Of a stretch of DNA of 53,688 bases, positions 16,721 through 25,644 are shown in pieces (positions within the stretch are counted from its first letter, which is position 1; the number at the start of each line of letters is the position of its first letter). The DNA lies in the NCBI GenBank assembly GCA_028278455.1, contig JANQEH010000148.1, positions 1 to 53,688 of the forward strand, written 5' to 3'. The translations under genes and the position numbers were made by a program. The stretch is from a bacterium. Lineage in GTDB: Bacteria; SM23-31. Below the pieces are notes generated by a model. The model searched no databases and was not told the DNA's origin. It saw only the letters and a list, made by a program, of their open reading frames with translations.

Positions 16721-18199
16721 TCAGCTGCCGGCTTCAGCAGAACTACTGATCAGCTCCCATGCTTTCTTTATATGATCTTCATTGGTATTGATATTACCCA
16801 CGGCATACCGTATTATGTATTTCCCTCTCAACTTAGTGTGCGAGAGGAATAGTTTACCGGTTGAATTTATCTTCTCCATTAGATCAGAATTTATCTTTTC
16901 AAGCTCATCCTCATCGCTGATTTTCCTCCCCGGATTAAACCTGAAACAAATAACGCTGAATGGAACCGGTGCCATAAGCTCGAAATCCTCACTCTCTTCG
17001 ATGAAATCCCTGAACATCAGGGAAATTCTGAGATGGTCCCGAAGCCTGTTTATCAGGCCTTGTCTCCCGAAATAACGCAATATGAACCAGAGTTTCAATG
17101 CCCGGAATCTTCTTCCGAGCTGGATACCGTAATTCATGTAATCGATCGTCTCTGAGGATTCGGCTGTTTTCAGATATTCAGGCACGATGCTGAATGCAGA
17201 CCTTACTTTTTCGGGATCCCTATAGAAGATCAGGCTTGTATCGATAGGGGCGAAAAGCCATTTGTGCGGATTAGTAACATAAGAATCGACATTTTCAAAT
17301 CCATCCATGAGCGATCTTCTTTCCGGAACGATCGAAACCACTCCGGCATAAGCTCCGTCAACGTGATGCCATAGCCCGTATTTTCTGGAAATTCTGCCGA
17401 TCTCGGGTACAGGATCGATACTTGTTGTTGACGTTGTACCGATAGTAGAAACTACAACAAAGGGAAGTTTTCCGTTATTGATATCTGCCCTTATGTTTTT
17501 TTCAAGCTCAGAAGTGATAATTGAGAAATTCTCGTCGCTTTTTATCTTCCTGACGTTTTCAAGGCCGATTCCCGCTGCTACTGCTCCCTTTTCCACTGAA
17601 GAATGCGCCTGGTCCGAGCAGTATAGTATCATTGGTTTCAGGCCTTCTACGCCGGCAAATCCTTTCAGCCTTATATTCAATCCCGGCACATTTTCTCTAG
17701 CTGCCACTATAGAAGTGAACGTCGCGGTAGATGCGGTATCAATGATCATTCCGAAGAATCCATCAGGCAGTCCGAGAAGTTGCCTCATCCATTCCATAAC
17801 AGTTTCTTCCAGCTCCGTTGCAGACGGAGAGGTTTTCCAGAGCATTACATTTACATTCAGTGCAGCTGTGACAAGATCAGCCAGAACAGCCGGGCCGGAA
17901 CCAGTGTTAGAAAAATATGCATTAAAATTTGGATGGTTCCAATGTGTAATACCCGGCATGATTATATTGTCGAGATCTTTTATTATATCGTTAAATGATT
18001 CGGAGTATTCCGGAGGATTTCCGGGAAGAGCATTTCTGATATCGCCCGGTTTTGAAGTTGAAAGTACAGGATAAGATGCGATATCCCCGAAATATGAACA
18101 AATCCATTCGACAAATCTGTTTCCAAGGCTCTTAAAGTCGTCAAGAGGCATATCACCCAGGTTTCCCGGATCGATGTTTTTCATGTCAAAACTCTTCAT
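16721..18199 (-). CDS. Group II PLP-dependent amino-acid decarboxylase (aromatic-L-amino-acid decarboxylase-like)
   Basis: 492 residues, the usual length. The family motifs are in place: HWNHPNFNAYF near residue 87, DQAHSSVEKG with His199 that stacks on the cofactor ring, HVDGAYAG with Asp281 that pairs with the pyridine nitrogen, and NPHKW with Lys313 that forms the Schiff base. The expected reaction is decarboxylation of an aromatic or related L-amino acid to an amine. The substrate cannot be fixed from sequence, and tyrosine, tryptophan or phenylalanine are the usual candidates. It is the first gene of a minus-strand series with the beta-CASP RNase and the lipoproteins. Confidence 0.88.
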   Translation of the reverse strand: MKSFDMKNIDPGNLGDMPLDDFKSLGNRFVEWICSYFGDIASYPVLSTSKPGDIRNALPGNPPEYSESFNDIIKDLDNIIMPGITHWNHPNFNAYFSNTGSGPAVLADLVTAALNVNVMLWKTSPSATELEETVMEWMRQLLGLPDGFFGMIIDTASTATFTSIVAARENVPGLNIRLKGFAGVEGLKPMILYCSDQAHSSVEKGAVAAGIGLENVRKIKSDENFSIITSELEKNIRADINNGKLPFVVVSTIGTTSTTSIDPVPEIGRISRKYGLWHHVDGAYAGVVSIVPERRSLMDGFENVDSYVTNPHKWLFAPIDTSLIFYRDPEKVRSAFSIVPEYLKTAESSETIDYMNYGIQLGRRFRALKLWFILRYFGRQGLINRLRDHLRISLMFRDFIEESEDFELMAPVPFSVICFRFNPGRKISDEDELEKINSDLMEKINSTGKLFLSHTKLRGKYIIRYAVGNINTNEDHIKKAWELISSSAEAGS

Positions 18200-18450
18200 G
18201 GCACCTCAAAATATAGTAACAAGCAGGGATTGAACCAATGTAATTATAATTCTTAAAATATGAAACACTTATGTGCAGCAGAATATTGGATATTCACTGT
18301 TCACAGAGGATATCTTATTTTTTGTCTTAAACATTTCGGGAAAAAGAGTGTCAATTATTTGTAACATTATTTGCATAATTTCAATTTTGTTATTAACTTA
18401 ATTAGATTTTTACTTTTTTGAAATCTAATTTTGAACTACGTGAGCCGGCA

Positions 18451-19311
18451 ATGAATATCGAAGAACTCGTTGAAAAAGTAAATAATTCAGAGATATCATC
18501 AATTCGGCAGGTTGTAGTACGTATAGTTGAAGTTATAAATGATCCTGATTCCAGCGCTAAGGATCTCAAGGATATTATCGAGATCGATCCACCCCTGTCA
18601 GCAAAACTGCTTAAACTTTCAAACTCGGCAATATACGGTTATCCCAAAAGGATCATGGAGATTCAGGAGGCAATCGTATGTATCGGTTTTGAAGCCGTCA
18701 AAGAGCTTGCTCTTAGCCAGAAAGTTTGCGAAGTATTTATGAAAACAGAGGCCCTGTTTGATTATACCAGGCTTGAACTCTGGAAACACTGCGTCGCGGT
18801 TGCGATGTTCAGCAAACTTATCGCAAGAAGAGAGTTTCTGGAAAGAGGGGAGAATATGTATGTAGCAGGCCTGCTGCATGATATCGGTATTATTATTATT
18901 GATCAGTTCCTGCAGAAGGAATTTATAAGCATTCTTGAACGAGAGAGCGAAGAAAAGAGAAATCTGAACCTTATCGAGAAAGAGGTGATCGGATACGACC
19001 ATACCGATATAAGCAAGGCTGTTTTCGAATCATGGGATGTTCCTGATCAGATTATTATGGCGATCTCACGGCATCATGATCCACTCAGTATAGATGATGA
19101 ACATACCAAGAATGCCGCTATAATATTTCTTGCAGATTATTTTTGCTGTAAAAACTATATAGGGTATGGAGATTCGACTTATACTTATGTGAAGACAGTT
19201 TACGATTGTCTGGAGAAATTCGGGATCAAAGAGAAGGCAATGGAGATAATTCTGAGCGAGGTTGAGGAAGAGATTAGAAAGATGGAACAAGGAGGCTTCT
19301 TTAATGGATGA
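18451..19311 (+). CDS. HDOD domain signalling protein
   Basis: 286 residues. The HDOD domain (HD-related output domain) fills most of the protein: SSIRQVVVRIVEVINDPDSSAKDL, IIEIDPPLSAKLLKLSNSA, AIVCIGFEAVKELALSQ, AGLLHDIGIIIIDQF and ISRHHDPLS. HDOD proteins act in signalling and post-transcriptional or motility control and generally lack phosphodiesterase activity. An in-frame TTG at 18418 would add 11 residues, but the ATG at 18451 gives the typical family start MNIEELV. The coding end overlaps the following kinase gene by eight bases, pointing to a joint signalling unit. Confidence 0.85.
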   Translation: MNIEELVEKVNNSEISSIRQVVVRIVEVINDPDSSAKDLKDIIEIDPPLSAKLLKLSNSAIYGYPKRIMEIQEAIVCIGFEAVKELALSQKVCEVFMKTEALFDYTRLELWKHCVAVAMFSKLIARREFLERGENMYVAGLLHDIGIIIIDQFLQKEFISILERESEEKRNLNLIEKEVIGYDHTDISKAVFESWDVPDQIIMAISRHHDPLSIDDEHTKNAAIIFLADYFCCKNYIGYGDSTYTYVKTVYDCLEKFGIKEKAMEIILSEVEEEIRKMEQGGFFNG

Positions 19312-21058
19312 GCAGAAACTGAAGGATAATATTGAGGTTCTGGAGATCAAGCTTCATCAATTGCGCAATGACTATATGCTTACAAAAAATGATCACGAGA
19401 ATTCCACTAAGAAATATCTTGAATTAGTTTCGCAGTTAAGTGAAAAGAATAAAGAGCTTGAAATTCTTAAAGACAGCCTGGAAATTCTGGTTGCAGAGAG
19501 AACAGGTGAGCTTCTGGAGTCCGAAGAAAATCTAAGGCATAAGAACGAAGAGCTTCAGATCATTCTGGATTCCTCTCCTGTACTGATATTTTATAAAGAC
19601 AGGAAAGACAAGTTTGTCAGAGTGAATAAATCATTTGCGGATTTTTTCGGAATGTTGCATGAAGAAATAACTAAGAAGAAAAGTAAGGATCTCTTCCCGG
19701 AATCCTCTTCAAAACAGAAAAAAGACGAGAAGACTGTTATAAAAACCGGTAAACCGAAATTGAATGTTATAGAGGAGGTTATCACTCATAACGGTACTAA
19801 ATGGCTGTCTATCGATAAAGTACCGTACAAAGATTCTACCGGAAAGATAATCGGGATAATAGGATTTGGATTTGATATAACAAAAAGCAAGGAAACTGAA
19901 GAAGAGAATAAACGGCTGCAGGATCAGCTTTTCCAATCACAGAAGCTCGAATCTATAGGGAGGCTTGCAGGGGGAATAGCACACGATTTTAATAATATAC
20001 TTGCAGTAATATCCGGTTATTCGGAAATACTCAGAACATATACAAAAGACCTCGATCCTAAAATGACCAAAGCTGTCAAGGCTATATCCGACAGCTCAAA
20101 AAGAGCATCGAAGCTGACCAAACAGCTGCTCAGCTTTGCACGAAGAGGCAGATTCAATCCTGTAGCTCTGGATTTAAACAGGCTTATTTCTGATACGGTT
20201 AAGGTATCTGAAAAAATATTCGAGAAAAAGGTCACAGTAAGGTATGACCTGGATGATGATATTAAATCTGTCGAAGGAGATAAGAACCAGATAATTCAGG
20301 TAGTGACAAATCTTGTAATCAATGCTAAAGATGCTATGCCGGATGGAGGTCTGATAGAAATAAAAACCCGTAATGTACATGTTACTAAGAAACAGCTAAA
20401 AGAGTTTCCGGAATTAAACCCCGGTGAATACGTACAGCTATCTATCTCCGATACGGGAGTAGGAATAAAGGATGAGGTCAAACAAAGGATCTTCGAACCT
20501 TTTTTCACGACAAAGAAGGAAGGTATCGGAACCGGATTGGGATTAGCAACTACTTACGGAATAGTCAGGCACCATCGCGGATTTATAGATTTTCAAACCC
20601 GGATTGGAGAGGGAACAACTTTTACAATCTGGCTCCCGTCTAGTGAAAAAACGGTAGAGGATGCTAAGCATAAAGATGAGATCATCCGGGGAAGTGCCAC
20701 AATTCTGGTTGTAGATGATGAGAAATCTATCAGGACATTGACCAAAGAACTGCTTGAAGACCTCGGTTATACAGTCCTGCTTGCCAAGGATGGATTCGAA
20801 GCCCTGGATATCTTTTGCGAAAATCGTACAAGGATTGATCTTGTCCTGCTCGATATGCTGATGCCGAAAATGGATGGTAGAGAGACATACTTTAAACTTA
20901 CTGAAATAGATCCTGAGATCAAAGTCCTGATTATCAGTGGATATATACAGGATGAAAAGGCTTATGATGTATTGAACAAAGGAGCACTCGGATTCATACA
21001 CAAACCATATACTATTAATGAAATATCAAGACATTTGTCGAATGCTTTAAAGAATTAG
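19304..21058 (+). CDS. Hybrid PAS-histidine kinase with C-terminal receiver
   Basis: 584 residues, soluble. Order: an N-terminal coiled coil (about 1-75), a PAS domain (about 80-205), a HisKA domain with the HDFNNILAVISGYSEIL box and phospho-acceptor His227, a HATPase domain (NLVINAKDAM, DTGVGIKDEVKQRIFEPFFTTK, GTGLGLATTYGIV), and a receiver domain with acceptor Asp517 in LLDMLMPKMDG and the KPY lysine near the end. The start at 19304 has AAGGAGG eight bases upstream and lies inside the HDOD gene, so the two proteins are translated together. No separate DNA-binding regulator follows, so output may pass through the HDOD protein or an unlinked partner. The earlier in-frame start at 19262 is rejected for lack of a ribosome binding site. 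Confidence 0.9.
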   Translation: MDEQKLKDNIEVLEIKLHQLRNDYMLTKNDHENSTKKYLELVSQLSEKNKELEILKDSLEILVAERTGELLESEENLRHKNEELQIILDSSPVLIFYKDRKDKFVRVNKSFADFFGMLHEEITKKKSKDLFPESSSKQKKDEKTVIKTGKPKLNVIEEVITHNGTKWLSIDKVPYKDSTGKIIGIIGFGFDITKSKETEEENKRLQDQLFQSQKLESIGRLAGGIAHDFNNILAVISGYSEILRTYTKDLDPKMTKAVKAISDSSKRASKLTKQLLSFARRGRFNPVALDLNRLISDTVKVSEKIFEKKVTVRYDLDDDIKSVEGDKNQIIQVVTNLVINAKDAMPDGGLIEIKTRNVHVTKKQLKEFPELNPGEYVQLSISDTGVGIKDEVKQRIFEPFFTTKKEGIGTGLGLATTYGIVRHHRGFIDFQTRIGEGTTFTIWLPSSEKTVEDAKHKDEIIRGSATILVVDDEKSIRTLTKELLEDLGYTVLLAKDGFEALDIFCENRTRIDLVLLDMLMPKMDGRETYFKLTEIDPEIKVLIISGYIQDEKAYDVLNKGALGFIHKPYTINEISRHLSNALKN

Positions 21059-21109
21059 ATCAGCCCTTCTTATCCTGAAACCAGCTTAAATAATTATTTT
21101 CATCAGTAT

Positions 21110-21138
21110 TTGGATATACCCGGATACTGACTTATATT
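21110..21138 (+). promoter_or_regulatory. Candidate sigma70 promoter
   Basis: TTGGAT (21110-21115), a 17-base spacer, then TATATT (21133-21138), about 50 bases upstream of the 143-residue gene. An overlapping palindromic TATATTATTCAATATA lies at the -10. Confidence 0.5.
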
Positions 21139-21186
21139 ATTCAATATAATTTTTGTAATAATCTGAATAACAATTTTGGTCAGTCA

Positions 21187-21618
21187 ATGGAATTAATCAT
21201 AGACCGGGAAGAGATCAATGAATTCCTGAATGGGAAAGAGATACTGTTGGAAAGCAGCCTTGGTAATGTGAAGATAAATCGTGCTGAGTATAGCAGTTCA
21301 ATATTCATGTTCAGAATCGAGCACACCATTGCGGGTGCTATCTCCGGCAGCATGAAGAAAATTTCCGTTAAGGATAACTATCTGAAGGGAGAAGTGGATT
21401 TCAGCGGCTCGTTGAAAGGAGCGTTATTGAATGTTTTCGGTACTATTTTAAATAAAGAATATAAAGCCCTATCGCTTGAATATCCGATCCTGAAGATAAA
21501 TCTTTCAGAGCTGCCGCTGCCGGTGTATGTTAAAGATGTTTTACTGTCAAAACAAGAGGTAAAAATCACCGGTGAGATAAATACTGCAGCTTGGAACGGA
21601 CTATTTACACATGATTGA
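21187..21618 (+). CDS. Hypothetical protein upstream of plsX
   Basis: 143 residues, not recognised. It has no signal peptide or transmembrane helix. Alternating hydrophobic residues (SSIFMFRIEH, VKITGEINTAAWNG) suggest a beta-rich fold, and the SGSMKKISVKDNYLKGEVDFSGSL segment suggests a lipid-binding-like or OB-like sheet. It lies 39 bases before the PlsX start on the same strand and has a plausible promoter of its own, so it is probably cotranscribed with plsX. A link to lipid metabolism is inference from position only. Confidence 0.65.
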   Translation: MELIIDREEINEFLNGKEILLESSLGNVKINRAEYSSSIFMFRIEHTIAGAISGSMKKISVKDNYLKGEVDFSGSLKGALLNVFGTILNKEYKALSLEYPILKINLSELPLPVYVKDVLLSKQEVKITGEINTAAWNGLFTHD

Positions 21619-21657
21619 AAAGGTGTGAAGAGAAAAGAAAGAAGGAAAACAGGACTA

Positions 21658-22704
21658 ATGGTGAAGATAGCAATAGACGGTATGGGTGGAGATTTTGCGC
21701 CTGAAGTTATAATCGCTGGCCTGAGTGATGTATCAAAAGAAACGGATGCGGAATTTATCCTGATCGGAGATAAGAAAAAAATGGATCCACACCTGAAGAA
21801 ATCAGGGATTGATCCGGGCCGGATCGAGGTTATACATACTGATGAGAATATCGAAATGGGAGAGTCATTAAGCGGAACACTCGAGACTAAACAGGATGCC
21901 CCGGTAATGATCGGCGCAAAGCTTGTTTCTGAAAAAAGGGCAGACGCTCTTGTAAGCGCTGGTAATACTGGCGCTGTTGTTTTGGCAGCATCCAAATTCA
22001 TTCCCATGATACAGGGGATTGAGAGAGGAGCCCTGGCTACGATTTATCCTTCCAAAGACCTTAACAGTGACGGTCCGGACATCTCTCTGTTACTTGATGC
22101 GGGAGCTACTATCCACTGCAATGTAAAACATCTTGTGCATTTTGCTCTTATGGGCCACTTCTATTCAAAAAATATCCTCGGAATAAAAGAACCGAGGATC
22201 GCTTTGCTTAATATGGGCTCCGAGGAAACAAAAGGAGGGCATGTACTAACCAGCGTTTATAAAATACTCAAAGGAATATCTGAAATCAATTTTATTGGGA
22301 ATGTTGAAGGATATGATCTTCTTAGAGGTGTTGCTGACGTTATAGTCTGCGAGGGTATGATAGGTAATATCTCTATAAAGATACTTGAGGGTGTCGCAGG
22401 TTCAATGGATGTTCTAGGCAAGAAAGCCTATGACTCTGGAGTAAGAAATAAGCTTGGAATGGCTCTGTTATCAAACGGTTTGAAGGAATTGAAGAGGAGA
22501 ATGGATTATACCGAATATGGCGGCGCTCCCATTCTCGGTTTTCAGAAACTATGTATAGTTGCGCATGGAAAATCAAATTCAAAAGCAGTCAGGAAGGCTA
22601 TAAAAGTCGCGGAGACTTCCGTCCGGAACGGTCTTTGCGAGCAGATCAGGGATTCCGTAACGGAACTGAATATGAAGCTTTCATTCTCGGAGTTTGACGA
22701 ATAA
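21658..22704 (+). CDS. plsX: Phosphate acyltransferase PlsX
   Basis: 348 residues, typical length. PlsX makes acyl-phosphate from acyl-ACP and phosphate, the first step of the PlsX/PlsY route to phosphatidic acid, at the inner face of the membrane. Recognised by the N-terminal KIAIDGMGGDFAPEVII, then ENIEMGE, ADALVSAGNTGAVV, LLNMGSEETKGG, FIGNVEGYDL and DVIVCEGMIGNI. The ATG at 21658 gives the family-typical start MVKIAIDGMGG; an in-frame upstream start would add 11 basic residues. The usual companions rpmF, fabH, fabD and acpP are absent next to it; the neighbour is an unknown 143-residue gene. Confidence 0.95.
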   Translation: MVKIAIDGMGGDFAPEVIIAGLSDVSKETDAEFILIGDKKKMDPHLKKSGIDPGRIEVIHTDENIEMGESLSGTLETKQDAPVMIGAKLVSEKRADALVSAGNTGAVVLAASKFIPMIQGIERGALATIYPSKDLNSDGPDISLLLDAGATIHCNVKHLVHFALMGHFYSKNILGIKEPRIALLNMGSEETKGGHVLTSVYKILKGISEINFIGNVEGYDLLRGVADVIVCEGMIGNISIKILEGVAGSMDVLGKKAYDSGVRNKLGMALLSNGLKELKRRMDYTEYGGAPILGFQKLCIVAHGKSNSKAVRKAIKVAETSVRNGLCEQIRDSVTELNMKLSFSEFDE

Positions 22705-23019
22705 CGTTGAATAGACAATAATTTCCACATTTCTCTCCCCATTTATATAAAGTATTGACATCTGTATTATAAGTTTACCGACTCATTAATATATGAGTAA
22801 GACCAGATGCTGAAAACTATTCTTCTGCCTTCGGCTGGATCGAAATTCCAATAGCCAAAATGGTATAAATGATTACTATTTACACTACAAATGAATATAT
22901 TGGGGTATATATATGGGTATTTTTATAATCGAATTCTCACTTATTCCCAAATTACCAATTTCCAACTTCCATATATTATTATTTCAGGTGTTTCTGTGGT
23001 GAGTATTGGTTTCTATAAT
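22705..23019. other. Intergenic region between convergent genes
   Basis: About 315 AT-rich bases between plsX (+) and rpmA (-). One small hairpin (ACTCAT / ATGAGT, about 22780-22799) and an ATTACCAATTTCCAAC stretch similar to 50093-50110 are present. No gene is seen. Confidence 0.5.
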
Positions 23020-23052
23020 AAAAAAACGGGGATCTTACGACCTCCGTTTTAA
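23020..23052 (-). terminator. Terminator of the rng-rplU-rpmA operon
   Basis: Stem AAAACGG(A)GG / CC..CCGTTTT flanked by A7 on one side and TTTT on the other, about 40 bases beyond the rpmA stop. Read on the minus strand it ends in a U run; the symmetry may let it also stop plsX readthrough. Confidence 0.7.
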
Positions 23053-23087
23053 TACTATTTATATGTTTATCTATGTACTGCTTCGTG

Positions 23088-23342
23088 CTATTCCGGAATA
23101 ACACTCACGCGTTTGCGATTATTTTTGTGAGTTGAGAATACGACTTTGCCGTCTGCCGTTGCAAAAAGAGTATCATCCCCGCCTTTTCTTACATTCTCAC
23201 CCGGGAAGAACCTTGTTCCTCTCTGTCTGACGATAATATTTCCGGATCGGGCATTCTGACCGCCTGTACGCTTGATGCCCAGACGTTTACCTTCGCTGTC
23301 TCTGCCGTTCCTGGAACTACCTACACCTTTTTTATGTGCCAT
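23088..23342 (-). CDS. rpmA: Ribosomal protein bL27
   Basis: 84 residues. N-terminal [21 protein letters not shown] and the [18 protein letters not shown] core are diagnostic of bL27. Its N-terminal tail reaches the peptidyl-transferase centre. The N-terminus starts directly at MAHKKG, with no cleavable extension of the Firmicutes kind. It lies 18 bases after rplU and is last in the rng-rplU-rpmA operon, with a terminator about 40 bases downstream. Confidence 0.97.
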   Translation of the reverse strand: MAHKKGVGSSRNGRDSEGKRLGIKRTGGQNARSGNIIVRQRGTRFFPGENVRKGGDDTLFATADGKVVFSTHKNNRKRVSVIPE

Positions 23343-23360
23343 TTGAGCTACCTGCTTATT

Positions 23361-23675
23361 CTAAGAAGTCTTAATTGATTCTATTTTCAGTTTGGTGAAA
23401 TTCTGTCTGTGCCCGACCGTTCTTTTGTAATCATTCCTGCGAAACTTCTTGAATACAACGACTTTCTGGTCTTTACCGTGTTCCAATACAGTAGTTGATA
23501 CTGATGCATTCTCGACCATTGGTTGACCGACAGTAATTTTACCTTCCTGGTTCAGGAGAAGAACTTTATCGAAAACGATAGAATCGCCTATCTCATTTTT
23601 AAGCTTGGGAACGACCAGTTCATCGTTTTCCTGAACTTGGAACTGTTTTCCGCTTATTTCGACTATAGCAAACAT
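23361..23675 (-). CDS. rplU: Ribosomal protein bL21
   Basis: 104 residues, standard length. MFAIVEISGKQFQVQENDELVV and the C-terminal KKFRRNDYKRTVGHRQNFT signature identify bL21, a 23S rRNA-binding protein of the large subunit. It lies 68 bases after the RNase G gene and 18 bases before rpmA, the usual pairing. No classic L21 leader structure was recognised in the 68-base gap. Confidence 0.97.
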   Translation of the reverse strand: MFAIVEISGKQFQVQENDELVVPKLKNEIGDSIVFDKVLLLNQEGKITVGQPMVENASVSTTVLEHGKDQKVVVFKKFRRNDYKRTVGHRQNFTKLKIESIKTS

Positions 23676-23743
23676 TTTTCTCTATACTCTTATTCAGGTT
23701 AAAAATTCAGAGACTTACAATATAACGTTTAATAATTTAAAAT

Positions 23744-25276
23744 TCAACCAATAAATTCATCTGTTATGTCTTTTTTATCGTTTTTAGTAAGAAACCTGAA
23801 TTCATCGTGTTTCAGATTCTTTGCCTGTTCGACATCAATCTTTAGCCAGTATTTCCACATCAGCTTATAAAGATGGCTTTTCCATCCGTCAGTGAGGAAT
23901 TCCTCTATCTCCGGATTGATCTGCAGAATAAGCCTCCTGTCCTTCCTTGCCATCTTAAAGCGTTTGATCCAGCTTTCTATGTTCGATACAATACTTTCCT
24001 TAGAAAGGATCCTGCCTACACCGTCGCAATGCGGGCAGATATCACTGTATGTATGGAGTAGGCTCGGACGTATCCTCTGTCTTGTCATTTCGATCAGTCC
24101 GTAATCTGACATAGGCAGTATGGATGTTTTGGCCCTGTCTTTTTTCAGTTCGTTTTTCAGCTCAAAGAATATCTTTTTCCGGTTCTTTTCTTCTGCAACA
24201 TCGATAAAATCTATAACGATCAGCCCGCCGATATCTCTCAGGCGCAGCTGTCGAGCGAGCTCCTTGGCAGCCTGCATGTTCACTCGTGTGGCGTTCAGTT
24301 CGTAATCTTTTCCCCCGATATACTTCCCGCTGTTGACATCGATCGTAACCATGGCCTCAGTCTGATTGATGATTATATGCCCGCCCTGAGACAACCATAT
24401 TTTCGGATTAAGGATGTTCTTTATATCTGTTTCTATACTGAATTCTTCAAAAATAGGCTTCTGGTCCGAATAGAATTCTACTTTATCGAGCAGTCTCGGC
24501 GCGGCATCTTTCAGATAACTGTTGATCCGTCTAAGCAGCCTTTTATTATCGACAACTACCCTCTCAATGTCATTTGTAAAAATGTCTCTGATGATCGAGG
24601 AGGCCATCGCCATGTCTTTGTAAAGCAGAACCGGACCCTTTTTCCTGGATGATGCGGTTTCGATGGATTTCCAGGCTTTCATCAGGTTCTCAAAATCCTT
24701 GATTAGCACTTTTTCATCTTTACCCTGCGCAACCGTGCGGATAATCATTCCGAAATTCTTCGGCGTGATCTCCCTGCCCATTTTTTTCAGTCGTTTCTTC
24801 TCGCGGAAATTCTCTATGCGTTTTGAGACACCGATATAATTTGCATTTGGTACGAGAACGAGAAATCTTCCGGGAAGTGCGATCTCAGTCGTAACTCTTG
24901 CCCCTTTAGTTCCCAGGGGCTCTTTCGAGATCTGAACAAAAATCTCCTGCCCCTCTTTAAGCTCGACCTTCAGGTTTCGAAGGGGCGGTTTTTTATACTT
25001 TCTTTGCTTTTTGGTAGTATCCGAATCGTACGAATAAAAATCCGAACTTATATCGGAAAAATGGAGAAAAGCATTTTGCTCATGCCCGATATCAATAAAC
25101 GCGGCCATCATCCCCGGCAGCACTTTTGATACAACACCCTTATAAATATCTCCTACCATCCGCTGATTCTCGGGACGTTCAATATGGAGTTCAACTAAGG
25201 ATTTATTCTCAAGGATAGCGATGATCGTTTCGCTGGTAGTAGTGTTGATCAAAATTTCCTTGTTAATTCTTGCCAC
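23744..25276 (-). CDS. rng: Ribonuclease G/E family protein
   Basis: 510 residues, matching RNase G in length; the long C-terminal scaffold of RNase E is absent. The N-terminal S1-like RNA-binding domain includes GDIYKGVVSKVLPGMMAAFIDIG. The catalytic core has Mg-binding Asp residues in MVTIDVNSGKYIG and GGLIVIDFIDV. The zinc-link CPHC motif stands in DICPHCDGVGR. It cleaves single-stranded AU-rich RNA in rRNA maturation and mRNA turnover. It leads the operon with rplU and rpmA, a common arrangement. Confidence 0.95.
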   Translation of the reverse strand: MARINKEILINTTTSETIIAILENKSLVELHIERPENQRMVGDIYKGVVSKVLPGMMAAFIDIGHEQNAFLHFSDISSDFYSYDSDTTKKQRKYKKPPLRNLKVELKEGQEIFVQISKEPLGTKGARVTTEIALPGRFLVLVPNANYIGVSKRIENFREKKRLKKMGREITPKNFGMIIRTVAQGKDEKVLIKDFENLMKAWKSIETASSRKKGPVLLYKDMAMASSIIRDIFTNDIERVVVDNKRLLRRINSYLKDAAPRLLDKVEFYSDQKPIFEEFSIETDIKNILNPKIWLSQGGHIIINQTEAMVTIDVNSGKYIGGKDYELNATRVNMQAAKELARQLRLRDIGGLIVIDFIDVAEEKNRKKIFFELKNELKKDRAKTSILPMSDYGLIEMTRQRIRPSLLHTYSDICPHCDGVGRILSKESIVSNIESWIKRFKMARKDRRLILQINPEIEEFLTDGWKSHLYKLMWKYWLKIDVEQAKNLKHDEFRFLTKNDKKDITDEFIG

Positions 25277-25491
25277 AAAATCCTCTTAATTACATTTAAC
25301 ATTACATCTCTGCAAGAACAGCTCAAACAGTGTCAGTCACGAATCCACCAAGGCAGAATTACCAATTGCTCCAAACGCATAACAGGTAAACAAAATGTTT
25401 AGCCTGTTAGTTTACACAAAATAATCTTTTATTACAAGTTATTATTCGGCAATTTTCAGAATTTATTTTCCTCATTTTTAGCAAAAAAAGC
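25277..25491. other. Divergent promoter region between rng and the small RNA / TPR gene
   Basis: AT-rich, no gene. It contains the candidate minus-strand promoter at 25409-25437 with an inverted repeat (GTAAAC / GTTTAC, 25386-25415) overlapping its -10. Confidence 0.5.
25409..25437 (-). promoter_or_regulatory. Candidate promoter of the rng-rplU-rpmA operon
   Basis: On the minus strand: TTGTAA (25437-25432), a 17-base spacer, then TAAACT (25414-25409), about 135 bases upstream of the rng start. Confidence 0.45.
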
Positions 25492-25520
25492 TTGAAATCT
25501 AAAGAATATTTTTATATACT
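25492..25520 (+). promoter_or_regulatory. Sigma70-type promoter upstream of a candidate small RNA
   Basis: TTGAAA (25492-25497), exactly 17 bases, then TATACT (25515-25520). It is 392 bases upstream of the next protein gene but only about 75 bases from a terminator hairpin, so it most likely drives a short RNA. Confidence 0.75.
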
Positions 25521-25526
25521 TATTCT

Positions 25527-25644
25527 TCGTAATATGTAGGGTTCGGTTTGAAAATACTAAATTTCTGGAATTCCCTACCGATTATCAAATATCCATCAGA
25601 CTCCCGGTCAACACCTTTCAAGGCGGTGTAAGTCTGTATTTTTG
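25527..25644 (+). ncRNA. Candidate structured small RNA with own promoter and terminator
   Basis: A stretch of about 118 bases bounded by a good promoter and a terminator. It can fold into a 5' hairpin closed by GTAGGG / CCCTAC (25536-25578), a short single-stranded linker and a terminator hairpin with outer stem CAGACT / AGTCTG and inner stem ACACC / GGTGT (25597-25636), followed by TATTTTTG. It lacks an open reading frame of note. I do not recognise it as SRP RNA, 6S RNA, tmRNA or a known riboswitch. A cis-acting leader with premature termination for the TPR gene at 25912 is the main alternative. Confidence 0.5.
25597..25643 (+). terminator. Terminator of the candidate small RNA
   Basis: Two-part stem (CAGACT / AGTCTG enclosing ACACC / GGTGT) followed by a run of five T after TA. 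Confidence 0.6.

Noticed and set aside
18200-18240. Minus-strand TTGGTT-17-TATATT promoter before the decarboxylase gene
   Set aside because: Its predicted start site would leave only about four bases before the ATG and exclude the ribosome binding site.
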